The notes below the pieces were generated by a model. That model searched no databases. It was not told the origin of the DNA and worked only from the letters and a program-made list of their open reading frames with translations. The position numbers were made by a program, and so were the translations under genes. From positions 248,001-312,000 of the forward strand of contig NZ_CP157676.1 in NCBI RefSeq assembly GCF_040105105.1: a stretch of 64,000 bases of DNA, in the 5' to 3' direction. Positions 45,871 to 53,913 of the stretch are shown piece after piece. Each line of letters begins with the position of its first letter. Position 1 is the first letter of the stretch. Source of the DNA: Polaromonas hydrogenivorans. GTDB taxonomy: Bacteria > Pseudomonadota > Gammaproteobacteria > Burkholderiales > Burkholderiaceae_C.

Positions 45871-46518
45871 TTATGCGGCGTCGGCCTGGGCCTCTGGGGC
45901 GGCACGCTCAAAGGCGGGCAACTCCATGCAGGCTTCGCCAATGCGGCAAAGCGTCGGGTAGGCAGCGAGCGAGATGCCAAAGCGCTCGGCGTTGTAGATC
46001 TGCGGCACCAGGCAGCAATCGGCCAGCGTCGGCGTGTCGCCATGGCAGTACCGGCCGGTGGCTGCGCTTTCGCTGAGCATGGATTCGACCACCGTGAAGC
46101 CCAGCGCCACCCAGTGGGCGTACCAGGCACTTTTGGCCTGGGCGCTGGCGCCCAGGGTTGCTTCCAGGCGCTGCAAGACGCGCAGGTTGTTCAGCGGGTG
46201 AATCTCGCACGCGATGGTCTGGGCGATGGCGCGCACCCGCGCCCGTCCGGCCGCATCCGGCGGCAGCAAAGCGGGCGCGGGATGCACCTCGTCGAGGTAT
46301 TCGATGATGGGCAGCGACTGGGTGAGCGTGACCTCGCCGTCCACCAGCACCGGGACGAGCTCGGCCGGGTTGAGCGTGGCAAACGCGGCCGAATGCTGCT
46401 CGCCGCCGCCGCGCACCAGGTGCACGGGAACCGCCTCGTAGGCCAGGCCCTTGAGCGCCAAGGCGATGCGCACGCGGTACGAGGCCGAGCTGCGAAAGTA
46501 GGTGTAAAGCACCAGCAT
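45871..46518 (-). CDS. maiA: Maleylacetoacetate isomerase
   Basis: The 215-residue zeta-class glutathione transferase begins MLVLYTYFRSSASYRVRIAL, which holds the SSxxxR glutathione site. It isomerises maleylacetoacetate to fumarylacetoacetate. It lies 18 bp downstream of the fumarylacetoacetase gene. A maleylpyruvate isomerase is possible, but the adjacent acetoacetate enzymes favour maleylacetoacetate. Confidence 0.92.
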   Translation of the reverse strand: MLVLYTYFRSSASYRVRIALALKGLAYEAVPVHLVRGGGEQHSAAFATLNPAELVPVLVDGEVTLTQSLPIIEYLDEVHPAPALLPPDAAGRARVRAIAQTIACEIHPLNNLRVLQRLEATLGASAQAKSAWYAHWVALGFTVVESMLSESAATGRYCHGDTPTLADCCLVPQIYNAERFGISLAAYPTLCRIGEACMELPAFERAAPEAQADAA

Positions 46519-46536
46519 GGCAATCAGTCCTTCGCG

Positions 46537-47865
46537 CTAAACCTGGCGGGCCGGCAGCACAGTGCCTACACACTCGCCAAAGCCGATGCGCGCCGCCCCG
46601 GTCTTTTCGCACCAGCCGCGCAGCACCACCGCGTCGCCATCTTCGAGGTAGCCGCGCGTCTGGCCATTGGGCAGCGTCAGCGGCTGCTTGCCGCCCACGG
46701 TCAGCTCGATCAGCGCGCCGGCCTGGTCCAGCGTCGGGCCCGACAGGGTGCCGGTGCCCAGCAGGTCGCCGGGCTGCAGGTTGCAGCCATTGACCGTGTG
46801 GTGGGTCACCATCTGGGCCACCGTCCAGTAAGCGTGCCGGTAGCTGGTGTGCGTCAGGCGCGTGGCCGCCTGGCCTTGGTCACGCATGGCTTGCGTTTGC
46901 AGCAAGACTTCGAGCTGCACGTCAATGGCGCCCTGCGCCCAGTTGGCCGGCGCATCGAGATAGGGCAGCGGTTGCGGATCATCGGCTGGCCGCGTGAAAG
47001 GCAAGCGGTACGGCGTCAGGGCCTCCAGCGTCACGATCCACGGCGAGATGGTCGTGGCGAAATTCTTCGACAGGAAGGGGCCCAGCGGCTGGTACTCCCA
47101 AGCCTGGATGTCCCGGGCCGACCAGTCGTTGAGCAGGCACAGCCCGAACACGCTGGCCTCGGCTTCGGTGATGGCGATAGGCGCGCCCAGCGCGTTGCCG
47201 CTGCCCATGAAAACGCCCAGCTCGAGCTCGTAGTCCAGCCGCTTGCACGAGCCGAACGAGGGCTCGCTCGCCCCCGGCGGCAGGGTCTGGCCCACTGGCC
47301 GCGGGAAGGTCTGGCCCGATACCCCAATGCTCGACGCGCGTCCGTGGTAACCGATGGGAATCCACTTGAAGTTGGGCAGCAGCGGGTTGTCGGGACGGAA
47401 CTGGCGCCCGATGTTGGTGGCGTGATAGACCGAGGTATAAAAATCGGTGTAGTCGCCGATGCGCGCGGGCACGCCGTATTCGGCCTCCTGCTGCGGCATC
47501 AGGCAGGCGGCCAGCTGGCCTTGCTCGGCCGCGCCTTCGCGCAGGGCGCGCGACAGCGCCAGGCGCAAGGCAGTCCAGGCGCTTGCGCCCAGCGCCATGA
47601 GGGCGTTGAGCTTGTCCTGCGCGCCGGCCTGCGCCGCGGACCCGGCCTCGCCGCCGAACACGCCAGCGGCCGCGGCAGCGGCCAGGTCCAGGATCTGGTC
47701 ACCAATGGCCACGCCGCCGCGGAAGGCCTCAAGGCTGCCCTTGCGGCGGAAGACCGCGAACGGCAGGTTCTGGATAGGGAAGTCATTGCCCGCCGCATTG
47801 GCGGACGTGACCCAGCTGCGCAGCGCCGGATCGTGGGTTTCGTTGAGTAGCGTCATGGTCGTCAT
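46537..47865 (-). CDS. fahA: Fumarylacetoacetase
   Basis: The 442-residue hydrolase cleaves fumarylacetoacetate to fumarate and acetoacetate. Family segments include DFYTSVYHATNIGRQFRPDN (catalytic His), ELELGVFMGSGN (metal-binding Glu) and LLNDWSARDIQAWEYQPLGP. Full-length FAH is about 420 residues, which rules out the short fumarylpyruvate hydrolases. The start overlaps the VOC gene's stop by 4 bp; an ATG three codons on is also possible. Confidence 0.95.
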   Translation of the reverse strand: MTTMTLLNETHDPALRSWVTSANAAGNDFPIQNLPFAVFRRKGSLEAFRGGVAIGDQILDLAAAAAAGVFGGEAGSAAQAGAQDKLNALMALGASAWTALRLALSRALREGAAEQGQLAACLMPQQEAEYGVPARIGDYTDFYTSVYHATNIGRQFRPDNPLLPNFKWIPIGYHGRASSIGVSGQTFPRPVGQTLPPGASEPSFGSCKRLDYELELGVFMGSGNALGAPIAITEAEASVFGLCLLNDWSARDIQAWEYQPLGPFLSKNFATTISPWIVTLEALTPYRLPFTRPADDPQPLPYLDAPANWAQGAIDVQLEVLLQTQAMRDQGQAATRLTHTSYRHAYWTVAQMVTHHTVNGCNLQPGDLLGTGTLSGPTLDQAGALIELTVGGKQPLTLPNGQTRGYLEDGDAVVLRGWCEKTGAARIGFGECVGTVLPARQV

Positions 47866-48401
47866 TCTCCGGCGTAGCTGCCGTCATGCATCCAGCGCGC
47901 ATGCTGGGGTGCTTTTTTGGTCACGGCCCATTCGTTGAGCATGTCCCACTTGGCTTCGTCGAGCATCTTGGCCATCTTCGGTGTGCCGGTGTTCGCGCAC
48001 AGCTCCAGGCGGTGGCCGCTCGGGTCGAAGAAATAGATGGACTTGAAGATGGTGTGGTCCGTCGGGCCCAGCACCGAAATGCCGTCGGCCTCTAAGCGGG
48101 CCTTGGCGTCCATCAGGGCTTCCATCGATTCGACCTGCAGCGCCAGGTGCTGGGTCCACTCGGGGGTGTTGGGGTCACGGCCCATGGGCGGCTGGGTCGG
48201 CAGCTCGAAAAAGGCCAGCACGTTGCCGTTGCCGGCATCGAGAAAAACATGCATGTAGGGATCGGGCGCCTTGGTCGAGGGCACCTCGTTCTCGGCAATC
48301 GCCAGGATGAATTTCATGTCCAGGTACTTGCCGTACCACTCGACCGTTTCCTTGGCGTCCTTGCAGCGATAAGCGACGTGATGGATTTTCTGGATTTTCA
48401 T
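47862..48401 (-). CDS. VOC-superfamily protein, possible ring-cleavage dioxygenase
   Basis: The 179-residue protein begins MKIQKIHHVAYRCKDAKETV and has the VOC metal-binding pattern with a C-terminal FFDPSGHRLELCANT strand carrying a Glu. One VOC repeat pair is visible, which is short for classic extradiol dioxygenases. In this operon it occupies the place where a homogentisate dioxygenase would be expected, but that enzyme is normally a cupin, so the role is a guess. The ATG at 48401 is preceded by GAGG. Confidence 0.7.
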   Translation of the reverse strand: MKIQKIHHVAYRCKDAKETVEWYGKYLDMKFILAIAENEVPSTKAPDPYMHVFLDAGNGNVLAFFELPTQPPMGRDPNTPEWTQHLALQVESMEALMDAKARLEADGISVLGPTDHTIFKSIYFFDPSGHRLELCANTGTPKMAKMLDEAKWDMLNEWAVTKKAPQHARWMHDGSYAGE

Positions 48402-48454
48402 GGGGCACCTCAAAAAAAAGTAAGTATCAGGCTGGGACCGTCTGGCTCAAAGCA

Positions 48455-48649
48455 TCACAGGTCACGCAGCGCGGCCTGGACATGGGCGTCGAAGGTCTTG
48501 GGGTTGGCCAGGGCATTGGCGTTCAGCAGCGCCAGCTTGACCAGGAACAGTTCGGCCTTGTCGTGGCCGGCCTGGTCGATGGCCGTCGCCAGGGCGTCGT
48601 ACACGGTTTCCAGGCCAGGGATGGTCAGGGCGTTTTTGGTGGCAGTCAT
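48455..48649 (-). CDS. DUF2783 protein, possible MhaB-like partner
   Basis: The 64-residue protein starts MTATKNALTIPGLETVYDAL and is mostly helical. Small DUF2783 proteins accompany class A flavin monooxygenases. In 3-hydroxyphenylacetate 6-hydroxylase (MhaAB of Pseudomonas putida U) a small subunit of this size is required. It is 12 bp downstream of the monooxygenase gene, so they are probably a pair. The link is inference. Confidence 0.75.
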   Translation of the reverse strand: MTATKNALTIPGLETVYDALATAIDQAGHDKAELFLVKLALLNANALANPKTFDAHVQAALRDL

Positions 48650-48661
48650 GGAGCTTTCCTA

Positions 48662-50353
48662 TTACTGGGGCAGGGCGATATTGAGGGCGGCTTGCAGGCG
48701 CGTGGCGTCCAGCGTCAGCCAGCGCGCGCAGATGTGCTGGTCGGGGCGCAGCAGGTAGGCGGCACCGCTGGCCTGCACGCCGTAGCGCTTGCGGAAATGG
48801 CCGTCGGCGTCAGCCAGGGTCAGGTCGGCGCCGGCCACGGGCTGGGCGGCACCGACGGCAATCACCTTGATCGGCACGCCTTTGGCGCGGGTGGCCGCCA
48901 GCACTTGCTGCATGGGTTCAGGAAGCGCGGCAGCGTCCGTGAAGTACAGCAGGTCAAAACCGCCGCCCAGGTGGTCGAGCAGGAAGTCGTTGGGCGCCAG
49001 GCGGATGTTTTGCGGCGGCGCGCCGTGGGCGGGGCCGGAGCGGAACAGCGCGTTGTCGTCGCCCTGGCTGTTGAGCATCGAGTCGGTGTACTCATGCGGA
49101 CGCGAGGTGCGCCAGTGGTAGAGCGGCCGCACGAATTCCTCGGTCAGCGACAGCGACAGCACGGCATCGCGCAGCAGGCGGAAACCCGGGCTGGGCGGCG
49201 CCATGAAGCGTGTGCTCTTGCCCGCTTCGTCGATAATCTCGCGCGCCGCGCCGACGCGTTCGGCGCTGTGGTTGGCCAGCAGCTTTTCACCGGCCAGGCC
49301 CCTGACCACGAAGGCCAGGTGCCAGGCCAGCGATTGCGCGTCCTGGAAGGCGGTGTTGGCGCCGCGCACGCCGAAGATCGGCAGCAGGTGGGCGGCGTCG
49401 CCGGTGAAGATCACGCGGCCCTGCACGTAGTCGGGCAGCGTCAGCGTGCGCGCGGAATAGACCGAGTTCCAGTCCATTTCCCACGGCACGCCGGCGTGGC
49501 CGATCATGGCCAGCTGGGCGTCGATGCGGGCCTTGAGCGACGCGGGCTTGAGCGCTTCCTCGGGCGTTTCGCCGGGGGGCAGCTGGTAGTCCACGCGCCA
49601 GATGCCATGCGGCTCGCGGTGCATCAGGATGGTGTTGCCGGGGTTCCATTCGGGGTCAAAGTAAGCGAGGCGCTCGGTCGGCAGCGGCAGATCGACCCGG
49701 ATGTCGGCGATCACGAAGAACCCTTCGTAGGAGGAGCCTTCCATCTGCAGGTTCATGGCGGTGCGGATTTCGGAGCGGCCCCCGTCGGCGGCCACCAGCC
49801 AGTCGGTCTCCAGCGTGTACGGGCCTTCGGGCGTATCGACGGTGACACGGGCCACGCCGGGCGCCTGGTCCACCTTGACCACCTTGTTGCCCCAGCGCAG
49901 GTCGATCAGCGGGTTCGCCTGGCAGGCATCGAGCAGGTATTCCTCCATGTATTGCTGCTGGATGTTGATCATCGGGAAGAAGCGGTCGTCCGCGTCATGC
50001 GGAGCTTCCATGCGGAACACGCGCTGGCCACCGTAATAGGAGTTGCCGAAACGCCAGGGCAGGCCGTTTTCGGTCATGCGGTCGGCCACGCCCACCTGCT
50101 GCAGGATTTCCATCGAGCGGCGCGTGAAGACGATGGCGCGGCTGCCTTGCGATACCTGCAGTTCGGACGTCAGCACCACGCTGGGCACGCCCAGTCGGGC
50201 CAACTCCAGCGCGGCCACCATGCCCGCCGGGCCGGAGCCGGCGATCACCACCTGCTTGCGCTCCTGCGCCGCATGGGCCGAAGGCAGCCAGGGCTTGAAC
50301 ACCTGATAGTTGTAGTAAATGGAAGGACGGGCTTCGGTGGTGGGTTGGTGCAT
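48662..50353 (-). CDS. Class A FAD monooxygenase, phenolic substrate (MhaA-like)
   Basis: The 563-residue flavoprotein hydroxylase has the N-terminal FAD motif VVIAGSGPAGMVAALELARL, the NAD(P)H/FAD DG motif VAADGGRSEIRTAMNL and GDAAHLLPIFGVRGANTAFQ near residue 310. It belongs to the 3-(3-hydroxyphenyl)propionate / 3-hydroxyphenylacetate hydroxylase group. With fumarylacetoacetase downstream, the product is expected to be homogentisate or close to it, so 3-hydroxyphenylacetate is the best guess. MhpA-like activity is the alternative. Confidence 0.82.
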   Translation of the reverse strand: MHQPTTEARPSIYYNYQVFKPWLPSAHAAQERKQVVIAGSGPAGMVAALELARLGVPSVVLTSELQVSQGSRAIVFTRRSMEILQQVGVADRMTENGLPWRFGNSYYGGQRVFRMEAPHDADDRFFPMINIQQQYMEEYLLDACQANPLIDLRWGNKVVKVDQAPGVARVTVDTPEGPYTLETDWLVAADGGRSEIRTAMNLQMEGSSYEGFFVIADIRVDLPLPTERLAYFDPEWNPGNTILMHREPHGIWRVDYQLPPGETPEEALKPASLKARIDAQLAMIGHAGVPWEMDWNSVYSARTLTLPDYVQGRVIFTGDAAHLLPIFGVRGANTAFQDAQSLAWHLAFVVRGLAGEKLLANHSAERVGAAREIIDEAGKSTRFMAPPSPGFRLLRDAVLSLSLTEEFVRPLYHWRTSRPHEYTDSMLNSQGDDNALFRSGPAHGAPPQNIRLAPNDFLLDHLGGGFDLLYFTDAAALPEPMQQVLAATRAKGVPIKVIAVGAAQPVAGADLTLADADGHFRKRYGVQASGAAYLLRPDQHICARWLTLDATRLQAALNIALPQ

Positions 50354-50433
50354 GGTTGGGGCTTCGGTGGGCTAACTAATTAATAACGGGCAATGGGACG
50401 TTGCGCGATGGCATACAGATTCAAACAAGGTGC

Positions 50434-51786
50434 TCAAGAAAGGGCAGGCTTCGGTGTGCGGGGAATCGGCACGATCAGCATGATCGCGCAGCCCACGACC
50501 AGCAGCACCGAGGCGTAGATCAGGCCGGTGGCAAAACTCTGCGTCGCATCCTTGAGCCAGCCCACGACCAGCGGATTCAGGGCCGAGCCGATATTGCCGA
50601 CGGCATTGATCACGGCGATGCCCAGCGCCCGCGCCGTAAAGCTCAGCGCATGGTCAGGGGTAGTCCAGAAGATCGACATGGCGGTGTAGGCGCCGGTCGA
50701 GGCCAGGCAGATGCCCAGCAGCTGCAGGGCAGGCTGCGGCGAATAGGCCGTGATGAGCCAGCCGCTGGCGGCCAGCAGCATGGGCAGCACGGTGTGCCAG
50801 CGGCGCTCCTGCGCCCGGTCGGAGCGCCGGCCCCACCAGATCATGCCGATGACGGTGCAGATGGACGGAATCGCGGCCAGCAGCCCGATGGTCGTGTTGC
50901 TCGCGCCGCCGCTAAAACTCTTGACGATCAGCGGCGTCCAGACCGCCACCATCGCCAGACTGTTGACCAGGCAGAAGTAGGCCACCGAGAATTTGAGCAC
51001 GGTCGCGGAGGTCAGCTCGGACAGCAGGCTGACCTTGGGACCGGCAGGTTTGGCGACGGGATCAGCCTGGTGTTCAGCCGCCAGCATGCGGGCCAGCGTG
51101 GTTTTTTCCAGGCTCGTCAGCCAGCGGGCCTGTGTGGGCGAGTCGTTGAGGTAGAAGTACACCACCACGCCGAGGATGGCAGCCGGCAGACCCTCGAGCA
51201 GGAACAGCCACTGCCAGCCCTTCAGGCCCAGCATCCCGTCCATGCTCAGGATGACCCCCGAGATTGCCGAGCCGACGGCAGCGGTGACCGGCATGGCGAT
51301 CATGAACAAGGCATTGGCTCGGGCCCGGTAGGCCGAGGGAAACCAATACGTCAGGTACAGCAGCATGCCCGGCAAGAAGCCAGCTTCGGTGATGCCCACC
51401 AGGATACGAAAGAAATACAGACTCTCGGGACTGGTCGCAAACATCGTCGCGGTCGAGGCCAGGCCCCAGGCAATCATGATCGAGCCGATCCACTTCCTGG
51501 CACCAATGCGCGCCAGCACGAGGTTGCTCGGAATGCCGCAGGAGATGTAGGCGATGTAGAACAAGGTGGTCGCCAGGCCAAACTGGGTGCTCGTCAGGCC
51601 CAGGTCCTTCATCATCGTCAGGCCCGCAAAGCCGATGTTGATGCGGTCCAGAAAGGAAACAACGAACAGCAGGAACAAAAACCACATCAGGTGGCGCGTG
51701 ACCTTGTCTACGACCTGCCGCTCGGTGCCCAGCGGCGTGGGCGGTAGATCCCCGAGGCCGTGCGATTTGGAATCGTATGAATTCAA
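50434..51786 (-). CDS. MFS transporter, anion:cation symporter type
   Basis: The 450-residue transporter has 12 hydrophobic helices and the ACS-type segments FLDRINIGFAGLTMMKDLGL and WFPSAYRARANALFM. Such proteins import aromatic and other carboxylates with protons. I choose the TTG at 51786 (LNSYDSKSHGLG) because AGGAG lies 8 bp before it; the ATG at 51837 has no clear ribosome binding site. It is first in the operon under the MarR dyads and probably imports the monooxygenase substrate. Confidence 0.88.
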   Translation of the reverse strand: MNSYDSKSHGLGDLPPTPLGTERQVVDKVTRHLMWFLFLLFVVSFLDRINIGFAGLTMMKDLGLTSTQFGLATTLFYIAYISCGIPSNLVLARIGARKWIGSIMIAWGLASTATMFATSPESLYFFRILVGITEAGFLPGMLLYLTYWFPSAYRARANALFMIAMPVTAAVGSAISGVILSMDGMLGLKGWQWLFLLEGLPAAILGVVVYFYLNDSPTQARWLTSLEKTTLARMLAAEHQADPVAKPAGPKVSLLSELTSATVLKFSVAYFCLVNSLAMVAVWTPLIVKSFSGGASNTTIGLLAAIPSICTVIGMIWWGRRSDRAQERRWHTVLPMLLAASGWLITAYSPQPALQLLGICLASTGAYTAMSIFWTTPDHALSFTARALGIAVINAVGNIGSALNPLVVGWLKDATQSFATGLIYASVLLVVGCAIMLIVPIPRTPKPALS

Positions 51787-51902
51787 TTTGACGCTCCTGC
51801 CGCAAGTGGCGGCTGCTTGCATGGTTGGGGGGAACACGGCAAAACATCGCCGCTGCGCGCCCTGTCAAGGAAGCGATTCATTGATCGAAATCAACGATGA
51901 TC

Positions 51903-51918
51903 GTTGCGCACACAACTA
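51903..51918. promoter_or_regulatory. MarR-type dyad, site 1
   Basis: CGTTGCGCACACAACT is one of four related dyads (GTTGCG ... CAAC halves). It lies in the divergent region between the MFS operon and the MarR gene. Confidence 0.6.
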
Positions 51919-51957
51919 TTATTGACGACCCTGAATAAATTGTGATTGGTAGTTTCC

Positions 51958-51977
51958 CTAGTTGCGTACGCAACTAG
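51958..51977. promoter_or_regulatory. MarR-type operator, perfect 20-bp palindrome
   Basis: CTAGTTGCGTACGCAACTAG is a perfect palindrome in the divergent region between the MFS operon and MarR. It is the clearest of four similar dyads, which points to the adjacent MarR protein as the ligand-controlled repressor or activator. Confidence 0.75.
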
Positions 51978-52107
51978 TTTTGAGGCATAAAGGCTTCAGA
52001 CTCCTCGGACCCGTCAAAAGGGTCGTAAAAATTGTTGCCCTTTTTGTCCCTCACGTACACGGTTTGGTTACCAATGCGCCCAACGTTTACTTCTGCAAGC
52101 CCTTGCC

Positions 52108-52575
52108 ATGACTGAACCGGTTTCTCTCGAACGCACGATGACCCACCGCCTGCACACACTGTCCAAGCTGACCGACCGGGTTAGCCAAGCCGCGTATGTG
52201 CTGGATGCCGGCATCCCGTTCAGCGAGGGCCGGTGCCTGGCGGCCATCGGCGCGTTCAGTCCGCTGTCGGTCAAGGACCTGGCGTACCGGGCCAACTTGA
52301 ACAAGGCTCAGGCCAGCCGCGCTGCGCAGTCGCTGGTCGATCTGGGTCTGGTGCACAAGCAAGCCAGTGCCACGGACGGGCGTGGGGTCGTGCTGACCCT
52401 GGCCGCCCGAGGCAAGCCTGTCTGGCAGCGTTTGATGACCGTGATCGAACGCCGCAATGACGAGATCGTCTCTTGCCTCAGTCCAGCAGAGCGCGCGCAA
52501 TTGGATCACCTGCTCGATCGCCTGGTTGCCCATGCGCGGGAAGCCGCAGAGGTTGTCGGCTCGCTCGAAGAGTGA
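52108..52575 (+). CDS. MarR-family regulator
   Basis: The 155-residue protein has a winged helix-turn-helix (SVKDLAYRANLNKAQASRAA followed by QSLVDLGLVHKQ) and the wing DGRGVVLTLAARGK. It is divergent from the eight-gene homogentisate-type operon and 308 bp upstream of a Bug gene, and four dyads in these two promoters probably bind it. Ligands are likely a pathway phenol or aryl acid. Confidence 0.9.
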   Translation: MTEPVSLERTMTHRLHTLSKLTDRVSQAAYVLDAGIPFSEGRCLAAIGAFSPLSVKDLAYRANLNKAQASRAAQSLVDLGLVHKQASATDGRGVVLTLAARGKPVWQRLMTVIERRNDEIVSCLSPAERAQLDHLLDRLVAHAREAAEVVGSLEE

Positions 52576-52711
52576 GTCGGGTGCGATGACCCCCTCTCTG
52601 CGCTGAGGGCAGCGGCACTCTTTTCTCCCGCAGCAGGCTGGCGCGAGCCCGTCAGAACAATTGGCGATGGGTGGTGAAGATGAACACCAGGTAGTCGTAA
52701 AGCGCATGAAT

Positions 52712-52730
52712 GTAGTTGCGCACTCAACTT
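52712..52730. promoter_or_regulatory. MarR-type dyad, site 3
   Basis: GTAGTTGCGCACTCAACTT lies between the MarR gene and the Bug gene, just before a TTGACA hexamer (52734-52739) that may be the -35 box of the Bug promoter. Confidence 0.55.
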
Positions 52731-52770
52731 CTATTGACACAACGGCTCGTTGTTGGCGTGAGTACATACC

Positions 52771-52790
52771 CTAGTTGCGCGCGCAACCAG
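52771..52790. promoter_or_regulatory. MarR-type dyad, site 4
   Basis: CTAGTTGCGCGCGCAACCAG is an 18-of-20 match to the perfect palindrome at 51958 and lies about 95 bp before the Bug start, downstream of the putative -35 box, where binding would block RNA polymerase. Confidence 0.65.
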
Positions 52791-52883
52791 GTCTGATTAT
52801 CATTCGCCAGCCTTTTCAGACCGGTGCTACATCTTTTGGGTGACCGGTGCAAGCCCTTTTGTCAACGATCACTGGAAGTCCCC

Positions 52884-53855
52884 ATGAAAAATACCCACGC
52901 CCTGCGCCGCTGGATCAGCGTCGCGACACTTGCTTTGCCCATCGCGGCGGCTGCGGCCTATCCCGACAAGCCCATCGAATGGGTCGTGCCCTACCCGGCC
53001 GGCGGAGGCTCGGACGTGGTGGCCCGGATACTGTCAGTGCCGATGGGCAAGACGCTCGGCCAGCCCATCATCATCAACAACAAGCCTGGCGCCGCCACCA
53101 ACATTGGCGCCGACTACGCCGCCAAGGCCAAGCCCGATGGTTATGTCATGCTGACGGGCGACACGGCAACGATGGCGGCCAACCCGGCCCTGTACTCCAA
53201 GCTCAGCTACAACGTCGAAAAGGACTTTGCCCCGGTTGGCCTGATGGCCCGCTTCCCGATGATCCTGGTGGTCAACCCCAGCGTGCCGGCGAAGAACCTG
53301 ACGGAGTTTCTGGCCTGGGCCAGGAAGCAACCCAATGGCGTGAACTACGCGACGCCGGGCGCGGGCAGCCCGCACCACCTGGCGACCGAATTGTTCCGCG
53401 AGGTCAGCGGGCTCAAGATGGTGCATGTGGGCTACCGGGGCGCCGCACCGGCAGTGCAGGACGTGATCGGCGGGCAGGTGCCGATGATGTTCGTTGACAC
53501 CGCCAGCGGCTACCAGCACATCCAGTCCGGCAGGCTGATTCCGATCGGCGTCGCCAGCCCGAAACGGATTGCCACCTTCAACACCCTGCCCACGCTGGCC
53601 GAACAAGGCCTGAAGGGCTTTGAAGCCTATGCGTGGCAAGGGCTGGTGGTGCCTGCCGCCACGCCGCCGGAGGCCGTGGCTGCGCTGAGCAAGGCATTGC
53701 TGGCGGCACTGGAAACGACAGAGGTCAAGGCGCGGTTCCAGACGCTCGGCCTGGAGGCGATTCCCAGCACGCCGGCACAGATGGCTGCCTATGCCAAGAG
53801 CGAGCGCGACAAGTGGGCCAAGGTGATTCGCGCCAGCAATATTCGACTCGACTGA
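52884..53855 (+). CDS. Bug-family tripartite tricarboxylate receptor
   Basis: The 323-residue periplasmic binding protein has a signal peptide (ending IAAAAA) and the motif YPDKPIEWVVPYPAGGGSD. The ATG at 52884 is used because the signal peptide begins there. Two MarR-type dyads in its promoter tie it to the catabolic operon, so it probably binds the aryl acid imported for that pathway. Confidence 0.9.
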   Translation: MKNTHALRRWISVATLALPIAAAAAYPDKPIEWVVPYPAGGGSDVVARILSVPMGKTLGQPIIINNKPGAATNIGADYAAKAKPDGYVMLTGDTATMAANPALYSKLSYNVEKDFAPVGLMARFPMILVVNPSVPAKNLTEFLAWARKQPNGVNYATPGAGSPHHLATELFREVSGLKMVHVGYRGAAPAVQDVIGGQVPMMFVDTASGYQHIQSGRLIPIGVASPKRIATFNTLPTLAEQGLKGFEAYAWQGLVVPAATPPEAVAALSKALLAALETTEVKARFQTLGLEAIPSTPAQMAAYAKSERDKWAKVIRASNIRLD

Positions 53856-53913
53856 AGCGAGACAGTCCTGTCGCGTTGCAGGTTGATAAACGGTTGGCGC
53901 AGAAACGAACGTG

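Noticed and set aside
45856..47850. 664-codon plus-strand open frame
   Set aside because: It is antisense to maiA and fahA and has no motif.
48482..50383. 633-codon plus-strand open frame
   Set aside because: It is antisense to the flavin monooxygenase; the opposite strand has the FAD motifs.
53856..53913. Terminator between the Bug gene and etfA
   Set aside because: A GACAG/CTGTC hairpin is present at about 53861-53872 but no T run follows, so I do not call it.
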